Positions 10,651-18,638 are shown, counted from the stretch's first letter. The stretch is 64,000 bases of DNA from Enterococcus sp. DIV1094 (GCF_017316305.2 NZ_CP147250.1:3037001-3101000); one strand, 5' to 3'. Notes: a model not told the origin generated them from the sequence alone. Numbers and translations: made by a program.

Positions 10651-12375
10651 AACCGTCACATTTGCTATCGCACGGACTGTTCGCCCATTTGGATAGAAAA
10701 GCATTAGTTCTAGCTGGTGTTGACCAACCTTTGATAGAACTTCAGGGTTCAAAATAGTGATTTCAGGGCGATCATTTTCTTCTGTATGGGTGTGATCAAC
10801 AAAATCAAACGGATCATATGATTCTCCTAAAACAATCTCAACCGTCTGCCCAATAGGAAAAGCATCTTGTATTGGTACTTCCGCTCCTTTATATTGGTCA
10901 TACAGCGTGGAATCAATCAAATTTCTCCAATCCTTTGGCATTTTTTCATACTCTGCTGAGGACCAAAACTCAACATTCAATTGACGATCAGGCGTGTCAT
11001 CACGTGTATTGCCAGAAACATACGTTGTCTCTCCTTTAAAACCTTCAGAAGCTTGATTCATGATCAGCAGCTCTCTTCTGCGGTTAGCAGGAATATTGTG
11101 GTAATTGATAAATTTATTATCAATGAATACCCCATTAAATACATTGTCTTTTCCAGTATGCCGATTATACTCTATCCCAATCGCGTATTTATCCTGCCAT
11201 TCTTTAAAATCAAAGACGTTATTTGCTACTAACCAATTCGATAACTCAGCTACTTGCCCTTGAGCAAAACTATCACCTAGTCCGAATTCTGGTGTTTCGT
11301 ACATAATAATACCTGTATTACGTAGATAATTATTCATGATCGTGATGTCACGTCCTGATTTGAATTTAAATCCACCATACGGTCCATTTTGCAATCCACG
11401 AACGTGATTGCCTACAACCTGAACATTCTGTGATCCTCTTAGATAAATGGCATGATCGCCCACCACACCATATCGATCCTTATTCTCGTACATTTGCTGG
11501 AAGAAATTATTTTTTATCAAAACATTTTTCGAATTACTATATGAATTGACAGCACAAGAAAGATAGTTTTGTTCATTATGTTCAAGAGCGATTTGCTTAG
11601 ACTCTAACGCAGATTGTAGACGATCAATGGTTTTGATGATTTCAGGATTGCTAAAGCTCTTGATTGCCTCTAACTCATTGATCCGTAATCCAAATAGATT
11701 ATCTGTAATCTCTACATTTTCCATATATTCATATCTTCCAACTGTCGAAAAACCACCAATATAGATTGCACGATTTTCTGTATCTGGCGTTGCATGGTCA
11801 TGGTCTCTCATAAAGATATTGTTCTGAATGGTTGCCCCATTGGACGTCTGTAAGTTGATCGGGTACAAAGAGACAGGATGATAAAACACATTATCATTGA
11901 TGGTGATATTATTTGCTAAACGTGTAAAAATTCCTACTCCGTCGAAAAATAATAACTGAATCTCAATATTTTGGCTCGTCTGATAATTTTCATCTGACAA
12001 ATAAACGTTTTGTCCTGTTTCATTTTTCAATATTGTTGGATTCTCTTCTTCTCCTCTGATCTTGAGGCCACTTCTTAACACTACATTTTTATTGATAATA
12101 TACGTACCAGCCGGAATATATAGCTGTTTGGTTAAAGAATTAGTGCGATCGATAATTTTTTGTAATGAATCTGACTGATCTTCTAAGCTTCCATGTTGTA
12201 ATGCATGCTCACCAAAAATAGTCACATCTGTTGCATCTAACCAATCGGTGTGTTGAGATGAAAAATTTTTTCGATCAACTAACTCATTCGTTGCTTCAGC
12301 TTTTGCATTAACTGGTAGGTTTATTAAAAACAGAACCAGAAAACATAGCATCATTTTTAGTTGTAGTTTATTCAT
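10639..12375 (-). CDS. Secreted right-handed beta-helix protein with C-terminal Ig-like domain
   Basis: A 578-residue exported protein. A signal peptide (MNKLQLKMMLCFLVLF then a cut near AKAEA, about 28) leads into a pectate-lyase-type parallel beta-helix with recurring N-N/V-I-x-N-N rungs (NNITINDNVF, NVLIKNNFF, NVQVVGNHV, DITIMNNYL). The last 70 residues look like a bacterial Ig-like domain. The fold fits a polysaccharide lyase, hydrolase or adhesin on the cell surface; no sortase motif or catalytic residues can be named. I use the ATG 12373-12375, behind GGAGAG, not the TTG four codons earlier. It lies downstream of rnfCD, separated by a terminator. Confidence 0.8.
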   Translation of the reverse strand: MNKLQLKMMLCFLVLFLINLPVNAKAEATNELVDRKNFSSQHTDWLDATDVTIFGEHALQHGSLEDQSDSLQKIIDRTNSLTKQLYIPAGTYIINKNVVLRSGLKIRGEEENPTILKNETGQNVYLSDENYQTSQNIEIQLLFFDGVGIFTRLANNITINDNVFYHPVSLYPINLQTSNGATIQNNIFMRDHDHATPDTENRAIYIGGFSTVGRYEYMENVEITDNLFGLRINELEAIKSFSNPEIIKTIDRLQSALESKQIALEHNEQNYLSCAVNSYSNSKNVLIKNNFFQQMYENKDRYGVVGDHAIYLRGSQNVQVVGNHVRGLQNGPYGGFKFKSGRDITIMNNYLRNTGIIMYETPEFGLGDSFAQGQVAELSNWLVANNVFDFKEWQDKYAIGIEYNRHTGKDNVFNGVFIDNKFINYHNIPANRRRELLIMNQASEGFKGETTYVSGNTRDDTPDRQLNVEFWSSAEYEKMPKDWRNLIDSTLYDQYKGAEVPIQDAFPIGQTVEIVLGESYDPFDFVDHTHTEENDRPEITILNPEVLSKVGQHQLELMLFYPNGRTVRAIANVTVLFQ

Positions 12376-12411
12376 TTGACTCTCCAATCTTTTTTCATTT
12401 AGACATGATTA

Positions 12412-12447
12412 GTTATCATTCTAAATAGAAAGTATTTCGTTATCATT
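12412..12447. promoter_or_regulatory. Direct repeats GTTATCATT upstream of the beta-helix gene
   Basis: GTTATCATT occurs at 12412-12420 and 12439-12447, 27 bp apart, in the short promoter region. The first copy is part of the palindrome ATGATtagttATCAT. They could be operator half-sites for an unidentified regulator; no regulator is assigned. Confidence 0.3.
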
Positions 12448-12538
12448 TGGAATAGTGTTACTTTTTCTGTTTCAACACAAGATAAAATAACAAACGATAT
12501 CCCTTGTAGAGTAGCAAATAAATGAATCGTTCTACAAC

Positions 12539-12568
12539 CAAAAATTTCATTCATGGGTGAAATTTTTG
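12539..12568. promoter_or_regulatory. Perfect inverted repeat between rnfD and the beta-helix gene
   Basis: CAAAAATTTCA (12539-12549) and TGAAATTTTTG (12558-12568) with an 8-nt loop. There is no T run directly after it, so it may be an operator or RNA structure rather than a terminator. Confidence 0.35.
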
Positions 12569-12613
12569 ATTTCTTTCACAAAAAGATAGTTAAGTAGAAC
12601 TACATATTAAAAT

Positions 12614-12639
12614 ACCCGACTAAATTTCTCTAGTCGGGT
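12614..12639 (-). terminator. Terminator after rnfD
   Basis: ACCCGACTA (12614-12622) pairs with TAGTCGGGT (12631-12639) over an 8-nt loop and is followed on the minus strand by ATTTTAAT. It lies 8 bp past the rnfD stop. Confidence 0.75.
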
Positions 12640-12646
12640 GACAGTT

Positions 12647-13633
12647 CTATTTGTTATCAATTATTGAAGTTATCTTCAATCTTTTCTCACCATAGACTCG
12701 ATGCATGGTCCATTGATCAATGAACGGTACCGCTAGATTCATGACAACAATCGCTACTCCAATGCCACCTGGTAAATCTAAGACGATTCTCAAAATGGCA
12801 CAAACCACACCACAACCGATAGCAAAATAATACTTTCCTTTGTCTGTCATAGGGGAAGTCGTATAGTCTGTAACCATAAAGACCGATGCCATGATCAATG
12901 CGCCACTGAGTAAATGTGCTGTGGCAAAAACAAAATTGAACTGGCTATAAATCAAAATCGCAAGATAAAATGCGCTTAGCGTCAATAGAGGAACCAATGG
13001 ATTGATTATTTTTCGCAGGATCAAGTAACCGCCAGCGATTAATAGAAGCAATTTGCTCGTTTCGCCCATTGGTCCACCTAAGTCGATCCCTAAGAATAGT
13101 TTCCACCATTCGGGGGTAGTTACACTAACTTCTCGAGAAAAGTGTCCGAGCGCTACGAGTGGTGTTACAGTCGTGACTGCATCTGGTCCTGGGGCGATCC
13201 AATTAGTGATCCAAGGAGATAAAAAGAGCTTTAGTAGTACGCGTGCTGCTACTGCTGGATTGATCCAGTTACGTCCTAATCCCCCGCCTAGATGCTTTAC
13301 AAGAACAATAGCAATAAAATCTCCGATAACTACTGTCCACAAAGGTGCGCTAGTTGGCAACGTCAAAGCGAGGAGCCAACCGGTGATCACAGCTGTTAAA
13401 TCATTGATCGTAACTGGTTGTTTGGTCGCCTTTTGGACAAGTGTTTCGAGTAACACACAAGTGATAATACTAGTAGTGATCATCACCAAAGAATACCAAC
13501 CGAAGAAATAAAGCGCGCCGGTCGTTGGAAATAAGAGTGCAATCAACACTTGTTTCATTTTCCACTGACTTGTCCACCCATTACGGATATGTGGCCCATT
13601 GACCGTTCCATTACCTGTATATCGTTCACTCAT
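12647..13633 (-). CDS. rnfD: RnfD/NqrB-type membrane subunit
   Basis: A 328-residue membrane protein of the NqrB/RnfD family, which in full Rnf or Nqr complexes carries flavins and passes electrons across the membrane. About 9-10 hydrophobic helices are visible, with family motifs GGGLGRNWINPAVAARV (116-132) and MVTDYTTSPMT. The flavinylation site, normally SGAT, reads TTVT at 154-157 (DAVTTVTPL): the terminal Thr is kept but Gly-Ala are replaced. The start overlaps the rnfC stop by 4 bp (ATGA), with GGAGG upstream. The partners rnfA, B, E and G are absent, so its reaction here is unclear. Confidence 0.85.
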   Translation of the reverse strand: MSERYTGNGTVNGPHIRNGWTSQWKMKQVLIALLFPTTGALYFFGWYSLVMITTSIITCVLLETLVQKATKQPVTINDLTAVITGWLLALTLPTSAPLWTVVIGDFIAIVLVKHLGGGLGRNWINPAVAARVLLKLFLSPWITNWIAPGPDAVTTVTPLVALGHFSREVSVTTPEWWKLFLGIDLGGPMGETSKLLLLIAGGYLILRKIINPLVPLLTLSAFYLAILIYSQFNFVFATAHLLSGALIMASVFMVTDYTTSPMTDKGKYYFAIGCGVVCAILRIVLDLPGGIGVAIVVMNLAVPFIDQWTMHRVYGEKRLKITSIIDNK

Positions 13634-14919
13634 CTTTTTGCCTCCATGATCTGATTTTTAACCGCTCTGATATCTTTTAATAAATCGATTTTTGAAGGAC
13701 AGATAAATGAGCACGCACCACATTCCAAACAATTTAACGCACCTAGTTGTTCAGCTGTTTGTAGATCTTGATGACGAAATGCTTGGCTGATCAAGATTGG
13801 ATGTAAGCCGACTGGACAGGCATTTACACATTCACTGCATTTGATACACATTTGTTCCTCAGGAATCGTTGCCTCCCTTTCAGATAATGCTAAAATCAGA
13901 TTTGTCGTTTTTGTCACTGGTTCGTCTAATGATTGGATCAGTTTGCCCATCATTGGTCCACCGTTTAACACCTTACGAGGTGAGGACGTAAATCCACCAC
14001 AAGCATCAATCAATGCTTCCACTGGTGTGCCGATCCGTACGCACAAATTTTTCCCTTCTTTGATTGGTGTTCCTGAGACTGTTACAACTCGTTCTACGGA
14101 AGCGATTTGTTTGACTGAAGCAATAAAAATACTGTGAACGGTCGCTACATTTAGTGTGATCACACCTAAATCAAAAGGTAGCTTATCCTTAGGAATTTCT
14201 TGAGATAATACATGTTTGATCACTAATTTTTCTGCGCCTTGTGGGTATAGATCACCGAGTATATGTAACTGGATACGTGGGTCGGTCAAATTTTTACGCA
14301 AATGGGCGATTGTTTCCATTGATGATTTTTCAATCGCAATCATTGCTTTTTCAATTTGATACGTATCTAAAATAAGTTGGATACTTTTTATTATTTCTTC
14401 TGTTTTTTCAATCAACAATCGTCGATCACTGGTAATAGCTGGTTCACATTCTGCCGCATTGATGATCAAAGTATGGATAGGGTGTTCGTCATTAGGTTGT
14501 AGCTTTACATTCGTTGGAAAGCCAGCACCTCCCATACCAACGATTCCTGCATTTTCTACTATGCTATGTAACTCTTTGTTTTTTGTATGTAATGATTCGA
14601 TGCGATCTGAGAAGTCATTTTCTATGATAACTACCTTAGTTGATTGATGATTGATCATCCGGTTTTCAATTTTTTTGACGACTCCTGAAACGGAACTATG
14701 AACATTGGCAGATATCAGTCCGTCTTTTTCACCAACGATTGTACCAATTGCCACTTTATCACCCACTTTGACCACAACTTTAGCAGGTTTTCCAAGATGC
14801 ATGGACATTGGTAATATAATTTTTTTCGGTGGTGTTAGTTTCTCAATAACCTTTTGCGCGGTGTCCTTCCTTTTTTCAAGAGGAACGCCACTTAAACGTT
14901 TCTTTACTATTATTTTCAT
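13630..14919 (-). CDS. rnfC: RnfC-type electron transport subunit, two 4Fe-4S clusters
   Basis: A 429-residue cytoplasmic subunit of the RnfC family, which in complete complexes takes electrons from NADH. A barrel-sandwich, biotinyl-like N-terminal region (about 35-90) is followed by the nucleotide/FMN-binding Rossmann segment with GMGGAGFPTNVKL (about 126-138), a SLBB-like segment, and two ferredoxin motifs CxxCxxCxxxCP at 358-369 and 397-408. Length is typical of Firmicute RnfC. The start has AGGGGAA at its ribosome site, which overlaps the stop of the 34-codon ORF in front. It overlaps rnfD by 4 bp. Confidence 0.9.
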   Translation of the reverse strand: MKIIVKKRLSGVPLEKRKDTAQKVIEKLTPPKKIILPMSMHLGKPAKVVVKVGDKVAIGTIVGEKDGLISANVHSSVSGVVKKIENRMINHQSTKVVIIENDFSDRIESLHTKNKELHSIVENAGIVGMGGAGFPTNVKLQPNDEHPIHTLIINAAECEPAITSDRRLLIEKTEEIIKSIQLILDTYQIEKAMIAIEKSSMETIAHLRKNLTDPRIQLHILGDLYPQGAEKLVIKHVLSQEIPKDKLPFDLGVITLNVATVHSIFIASVKQIASVERVVTVSGTPIKEGKNLCVRIGTPVEALIDACGGFTSSPRKVLNGGPMMGKLIQSLDEPVTKTTNLILALSEREATIPEEQMCIKCSECVNACPVGLHPILISQAFRHQDLQTAEQLGALNCLECGACSFICPSKIDLLKDIRAVKNQIMEAKR

Positions 14920-14930
14920 TTTTCATTCCC

Positions 14931-15035
14931 CTAACGATAGATACAAAAGTAATAGATCAAACCGATCGCTACTAATGCTAATTGCATACCTAATCCGATC
15001 CATTCATATTTTTTACGATAACCAAATCTTTTCAT
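14931..15035 (-). CDS. 34-residue membrane microprotein upstream of rnfC
   Basis: The ATG at 15033-15035 opens a 34-codon frame. The product has a basic, aromatic N-terminus (MKRFGYRKKYEWIG) and one hydrophobic helix (LALVAIGLIYYFCIY). GGGGAG lies just 2-3 nt before the ATG, which is close. Its TAG stop overlaps the rnfC ribosome site, which argues for translational coupling and a real gene. No family recognised. It may be a small subunit or assembly peptide of the RnfCD pair; this is inference from position only. Confidence 0.6.
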   Translation of the reverse strand: MKRFGYRKKYEWIGLGMQLALVAIGLIYYFCIYR

Positions 15036-15062
15036 TTCTCCCCATATAATAACAAGATATTT

Positions 15063-15091
15063 TTTATACAAAACAAAATTAAATCTGACAA
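15063..15091 (-). promoter_or_regulatory. Promoter of the microprotein-rnfC-rnfD operon
   Basis: Minus strand TTGTCA (15086-15091), 17-bp spacer, TATAAA (15063-15068), ending 28 bp before the microprotein ATG. It is the best sigma-A match in the interval. Confidence 0.65.
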
Positions 15092-15290
15092 GCAAGTGAG
15101 AAAAATTAATCTCGTTTGCTCAAAGTAAATCTAAAATTTATAATATTCCAGACTGTTTCTAAATACGGCAAAAGAATACAACCTAACATAAAATAACTGT
15201 TTTGTGTAAATATAATAACATGTTACGGAGATATATAAAAGAGTATTTTATAAAAATTTTTATCTAATGCTTTTGCTAAATAACAATAAA

Positions 15291-15330
15291 AAAAGTCCTA
15301 ACTCAAATGTCATTTTGAATTAAGACTTTT
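15291..15330 (-). terminator. Terminator after the PFK-like gene
   Basis: AAAAGTC (15291-15297) and GACTTTT (15324-15330) close a longer stem that also pairs the ACTCAAA/TTTGAAT segments, followed on the minus strand by a T run. Confidence 0.8.
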
Positions 15331-15427
15331 TCATAGCTACTGATCGTTATACTTGTTGATTGCATTTAGCACTAAAAGATTTGGTTCATCATAAATTAGA
15401 TATCTTGTGAGGAAGGTATTACACTGT

Positions 15428-16315
15428 TTATTTCGCGATTTGTTTCTCCGTATTTTTATCATAGAGAGATTGTTCAAGCAACACTTTCCCATTCGAGAAA
15501 TATAGTTCTGCATCCAAACACCCATCATCTAGCAAGTGAGTTACCGCGTGTCCCAACTTGATCACAGCAATCCGATCAAAAGCAGTGACCATCGACTGGC
15601 CAATCGCTAAATTGTCTAAAACAATGCTTCGATAGTCTGATAAGGCGGGGCAAAATGTTGCAACAAAAGATTCGATCGAACTAACTGAGCGGTTCAGTAA
15701 AAAGTACATAGGATGACTGCTCATATGTTTCAACAGATATTTTTTATTCGTCGTTAGATCAAATTCACTGGCAATACAAACATCGATTTCATTCGTCAAA
15801 GATAGTTCTCTCGTTACTTTCCCACTGTGAGTATCATCAATTTGGATAAACGTCACTTTTTGGTGAGAATGTCCGGTATCGACGATTCGATCAATCACTT
15901 TCGTCACTCCGTTGATAAATGTATCCGAGCCTACTGTATAGTCACCACTCGGATAGTCCAAATAGTTTGAGACTGGCACAGTGATTACTGGAAATCCATG
16001 ATTGCGTAGTTCATTTGCAAACTCAACACTCGTAGTACCACCTAAGACGATCAAGCAATCGTAGCTATCTTTTTTTAATGATTGTATAAACTCATACTTT
16101 GCTTGATTAGTTACCATACTCAAATACGAACAATCAAACAAATGCCAGTTGTTGGCATTTCGACCCAACTTTGTTTCTATCACTTGTTCTTCGGTGTAAC
16201 TAATTGCTAGCAATTCGATTTCTTGTTCAGGGGCAGCTAGTGCAATCTGTTCTACCAACCGTTCTGCTCCTTTTACATATCCTTCTATCGATAAAATCCC
16301 AACTTTTTTCGCCAT
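15428..16315 (-). CDS. Phosphofructokinase-like protein lacking catalytic residues
   Basis: The 295-residue product follows the ATP-dependent 6-phosphofructokinase fold: KVGILSIEGYVKGAERL corresponds to the N-terminal GGD loop, GGTTS (92-96) to GGDGS, and GDYTVGSDT (124-132) to TDYTIGFDT, followed by VIDRIVDTGHSHQKV. The key residues are changed. The TIDND catalytic motif is SNYLD (116-120), so the general base Asp is Tyr; the ATP/Mg Asp of GGDGS is Thr; and the MGR substrate loop is gone. A kinase reaction is therefore unlikely, and a regulatory or sugar-phosphate sensing role is possible. GAGGAG before the ATG at 16313-16315 sets the start; an upstream in-frame ATG has no good site. Confidence 0.7.
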   Translation of the reverse strand: MAKKVGILSIEGYVKGAERLVEQIALAAPEQEIELLAISYTEEQVIETKLGRNANNWHLFDCSYLSMVTNQAKYEFIQSLKKDSYDCLIVLGGTTSVEFANELRNHGFPVITVPVSNYLDYPSGDYTVGSDTFINGVTKVIDRIVDTGHSHQKVTFIQIDDTHSGKVTRELSLTNEIDVCIASEFDLTTNKKYLLKHMSSHPMYFLLNRSVSSIESFVATFCPALSDYRSIVLDNLAIGQSMVTAFDRIAVIKLGHAVTHLLDDGCLDAELYFSNGKVLLEQSLYDKNTEKQIAK

Positions 16316-16407
16316 ATCCGTCTTCTCCTCACTAGACTTGTTCATTGATTTTGAGTACCAATCCTTTTTAATAAAATACGCATCTTTTTTTCAATTATCG
16401 TCTAAAT

Positions 16408-16449
16408 GGTTACGATCGTGATGCACAGATATGCACTATCGATGTAACC
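16408..16449. promoter_or_regulatory. 42-bp imperfect palindrome upstream of the PFK-like gene
   Basis: The outer arms GGTTAC and GTAACC pair perfectly, and GATCG, TGCA/TGCA and CGAT segments continue the symmetry. It lies about 100 bp before the PFK-like start and downstream of a possible -10. It could be a dimer operator or a leader RNA hairpin. Confidence 0.4.
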
Positions 16450-16664
16450 GATATCATTTATATGATAAAAAATGAATGGATGTGACTAGATACTTCGATC
16501 CATCTCCCGAAAAGCCATTTTTTCTCGCTATTTCTATTTAAGTAAAATATACCATATTTATTCCAATATAGCATAGAGGTTTTTCAAATGACAGAAAAAA
16601 GCACAGGGATATCCTATTTCTATCATCTTCAAACCTGTTTTTCACTTCTATCAAAATGAAAAAA

Positions 16665-16687
16665 GACCGCAAGTTTGACTTGCGATC
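16665..16687 (-). terminator. Terminator downstream of the PqqD-like gene
   Basis: The CGCAAGT/ACTTGCG stem (16668-16674, 16678-16684) with a 3-nt loop is followed on the minus strand by TCTTTTTTCATTTT. Confidence 0.75.
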
Positions 16688-16731
16688 GATGGATAGGATA
16701 TTATTCTATTTTCGTTCGATAACTCAAAATT

Positions 16732-16804
16732 AAACAGCTTTAAGCTTTTTGCAAGATCTTCTATACCAGAAAATATGTCAGGATATCAAAAAGTAGAGCT
16801 GTTT
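16732..16804. other. Long-loop inverted repeat after the PqqD-like gene
   Basis: AAACAGCT (16732-16739) and AGCTGTTT (16797-16804) are exact complements, with CAAAAA/TTTTTG pairing just inside. The minus-strand side ends in AATTTTGAG, a weak T tail, so it is either a first terminator or an RNA fold. Confidence 0.4.
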
Positions 16805-16844
16805 GATGTTGAATTATCAAACATGCAACAATGTATTTAAACCT

Positions 16845-17105
16845 TCACTTCACTATGATTGCTCGGTTTAATAGATCCGCTAAAAAATTCTCAATAAATA
16901 AATCGGATACTTCTTTTGTATACTCATTCATTTGCTTGAATTTTTCTTTCACTTTTTCTTTGATCTCTGTGAGGGTCTGTTCTTTCTTTAGAAGCTCGAA
17001 AATATAGGTCGTTACTTCATTTTCCAATAGAAGGATTCCGTCATCTGCTGATAAATAAATTGTTTTACCTAGTTTTTCATAAGCGATTGCTTTGCTTAAC
17101 TTCAT
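16845..17105 (-). CDS. Orphan PqqD-like protein (possible RiPP recognition element)
   Basis: The 86-residue protein has the PqqD-like winged-helix layout: an N-terminal beta segment (KTIYLSADDGILLLENEVTTYIFELL), then helices that include KEKVKEKFKQM, and a final strand (RAIIVK). PqqD domains bind leader peptides and hand them to modifying enzymes. Here no radical SAM, cyclodehydratase or protease gene is near, and no convincing precursor peptide is visible. AAGGAGAG lies before the ATG. It could act in trans or be a residue of a lost cluster. Family assignment by eye, moderate certainty. Confidence 0.55.
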   Translation of the reverse strand: MKLSKAIAYEKLGKTIYLSADDGILLLENEVTTYIFELLKKEQTLTEIKEKVKEKFKQMNEYTKEVSDLFIENFLADLLNRAIIVK

Positions 17106-18138
17106 TGGTTTCTCTCCTTGTATCTAGCTATTCGAATACAATAAAATTTCTCTACTTGAACGGAACGATAATCATCTCTCACCCTTGCATTTATATTTCA
17201 AAGACAACAGTATCCTTATTCTAATTGGGTGATTGATTCCTGTATTTACTTTGATTTTAAACATTTAAAAGCGAATAGATAGTTTCTTTCAATTCAAAAC
17301 GTTATGTAAAATGTATGAATTATTGTATTGAAAAACTATATCATTCTGATTTAAGCCTTGACATCGTTGATTTATTCAATCGATTACTGCGAGACAAACC
17401 ATAGACGAAGTAATTTGCCTCGCAGATAAGGGAATTTTTAGGAAACTAAAGTTAGTCTATATAAAAAAGGGGAGTTTTTTAGTGTGCTAACTTTGTTTTC
17501 TAGAATAAAAAAGAACGGTGTAAGCTTTGTTTTATCTATGAAGCATCTATATCAATTGTATAACATCAATTCGTAATATAGAGTCATTCATCCTTCATAG
17601 ATAGATTCCTTCTTGTTGACTAACTATCACTTTCCTCCTTTCCATCAATTAGGAAAAAATCATCTCTTTTTTCCTAACTTTAGTATAACGTTATTAATAT
17701 AAAAGTCAATATATTTGTTAGGAAAATGTAGGAACTCAAACATAATTTTCCTACATGTTTCATCTTTTCTAATCTGAGGAAATTTAAGAGTCTGCTGATT
17801 TTCCTAATTAGACTTCAGCTATTTTTGAAAGAACATGTATACTGTGCTTTAATTTGTACAATTTTTCGAAATAAATTGATAGTTGATGATTTACTTGGTA
17901 TTTTTATTTATTGATAACTATTTGAAAATATAGGAAAACATAACAATAATCTTCAAAACGTATGGTCTTCATACTTTATTTTGAGTATAATAACATGAAA
18001 GATGTCCTTGATTTCTTTTTCAGCTATTTTTATTGATTATATATAATCGATTGTCAATTAGTTTCACAAATCATTGATCTAAATTTACTTAGTAATAGTT
18101 ATTTTTAATATACAATAAAAGTGAAAGAAGGAAAAAAG
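17106..18138. other. 1-kb AT-rich non-coding region with repeated TAGGAAA motifs
   Basis: No gene-quality ORF is seen over about 1030 bp. It holds a cluster of TTAGGAAA/TTTCCTAA motifs (see 17438-17938) and the start region of the HTH gene. AT content is very high in the last 400 bp. Confidence 0.6.
17438..17938. repeat. Cluster of TTAGGAAA motifs including two inverted repeats
   Basis: Copies lie at 17438-17445 (TTAGGAAA), 17649-17659 with 17667-17677 (TTAGGAAAAAA / TTTTTTCCTAA, 11-bp perfect arms), 17718-17726 (TTAGGAAAA), 17726-17734 with 17748-17756 (ATGTAGGAA / TTCCTACAT), 17799-17807 (TTTTCCTAA) and 17931-17938 (TAGGAAAA). The regular return of one motif on both strands in non-coding DNA looks like a multi-site operator region. 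The protein binding it is unknown; the adjacent HTH protein is the obvious candidate. Confidence 0.6.
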
Positions 18139-18597
18139 ATGGGCCCGTATTATTCAGTTAACCAACTTGCCGAGCTACTCGGAGTAACGACTCGATCTGT
18201 GCGCAATTATTTGCGTGAAGGCAAACTTCATGGAACAAAAGTTGGAGGAAAATGGCGATTTTCTGAAGAAGATCTGTCAGATTTTCTTCAATTCTCTTTC
18301 AAAACGAAACCTAGCTTTGATGGTAGCGATCGAGTAATAGAAAGTGCCGTTGTCCTTAAATTCTATCTTCAGTACGAATCATTAGAGTCTTTGCATCAAT
18401 TTCGCGATCGGATGATCAGCTATCATCAAGATGTTTATTCAAATAAAGAAGATCGTTACTTCTTTTATAATGTCTTGGATGATGAATGCGTGGAATTTAT
18501 TATCAGTGGTAATTTTAATTATGTTCAAAGTTTTGGTGCCTGGTTCAACGAAGCTGTTTTAAAACAAACAGATATCTGGTTGAGTACACCAAAATAA
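18139..18597 (+). CDS. Excisionase-type (HTH_17) DNA-binding protein
   Basis: The 152-residue protein starts with a MerR/excisionase-like helix-turn-helix (about 3-52: YYSVNQLAELLGVTTRSVRNYLREGKL, then GGKWRFSEEDL). Its C-terminal domain of about 95 residues, rich in aromatic residues and Asp/Glu (DRYFFYNVLDDECVEF), is unknown to me. AAGGA lies 6 nt before the ATG at 18139; an in-frame GTG at 18121 lacks a ribosome site. It reads away from the TAGGAAA-rich region and ends in a strong terminator, so it is monocistronic. No integrase or phage genes are nearby, so a regulatory role is more likely than excision. Confidence 0.8.
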   Translation: MGPYYSVNQLAELLGVTTRSVRNYLREGKLHGTKVGGKWRFSEEDLSDFLQFSFKTKPSFDGSDRVIESAVVLKFYLQYESLESLHQFRDRMISYHQDVYSNKEDRYFFYNVLDDECVEFIISGNFNYVQSFGAWFNEAVLKQTDIWLSTPK

Positions 18598-18638
18598 AAC
18601 ATAGTAAGACATTTTATTTCTCAATGTCTTACTATGTT
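18598..18638. terminator. Bidirectional terminator between the HTH gene and glcU
   Basis: A perfect 16-bp stem (18598-18613 with 18623-18638), a 9-nt loop and T runs on both strands serve the two convergent genes. Confidence 0.92.

Larger units (their letters stand above)
15036..15427. other. AT-rich intergenic region between the PFK-like gene and the rnf operon
   Basis: The 392 bp hold the rnf promoter (15063-15091), the terminator of the upstream PFK-like gene (15291-15330) and otherwise AT-rich DNA in which I see no gene. Confidence 0.6.
16316..16844. other. Non-coding region between the PqqD-like and PFK-like genes
   Basis: This 529-bp stretch contains the palindrome at 16408-16449, a shorter palindrome ATATCAT-TTA-TATGATA around 16451-16467 that overlaps a possible -10 (TATAAA on the minus strand), a terminator at 16665-16687 and a hairpin at 16732-16804. 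No intact ORF of convincing quality is seen. Confidence 0.5.

Noticed and set aside
13053..13511. Plus-strand reading frame antisense to rnfD
   Set aside because: It mirrors the hydrophobic codons of rnfD and has no plausible start context.
15337..15528. Minus-strand ORF overlapping the 3' end of the PFK-like gene
   Set aside because: It is in another frame of a well supported gene, crosses its terminator side and has no ribosome site.
16789..16824. Tiny Ser/Thr-rich ORF (12 residues) after the PqqD-like gene as a RiPP precursor
   Set aside because: It has no ribosome site, overlaps an inverted repeat and lacks a leader region long enough for a PqqD-type protein to bind.
18139..18597. Excisionase-like gene as evidence of a prophage or integrative element
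   Set aside because: No integrase, attachment repeat or phage gene is nearby; the HTH_17 domain also occurs in ordinary regulators.
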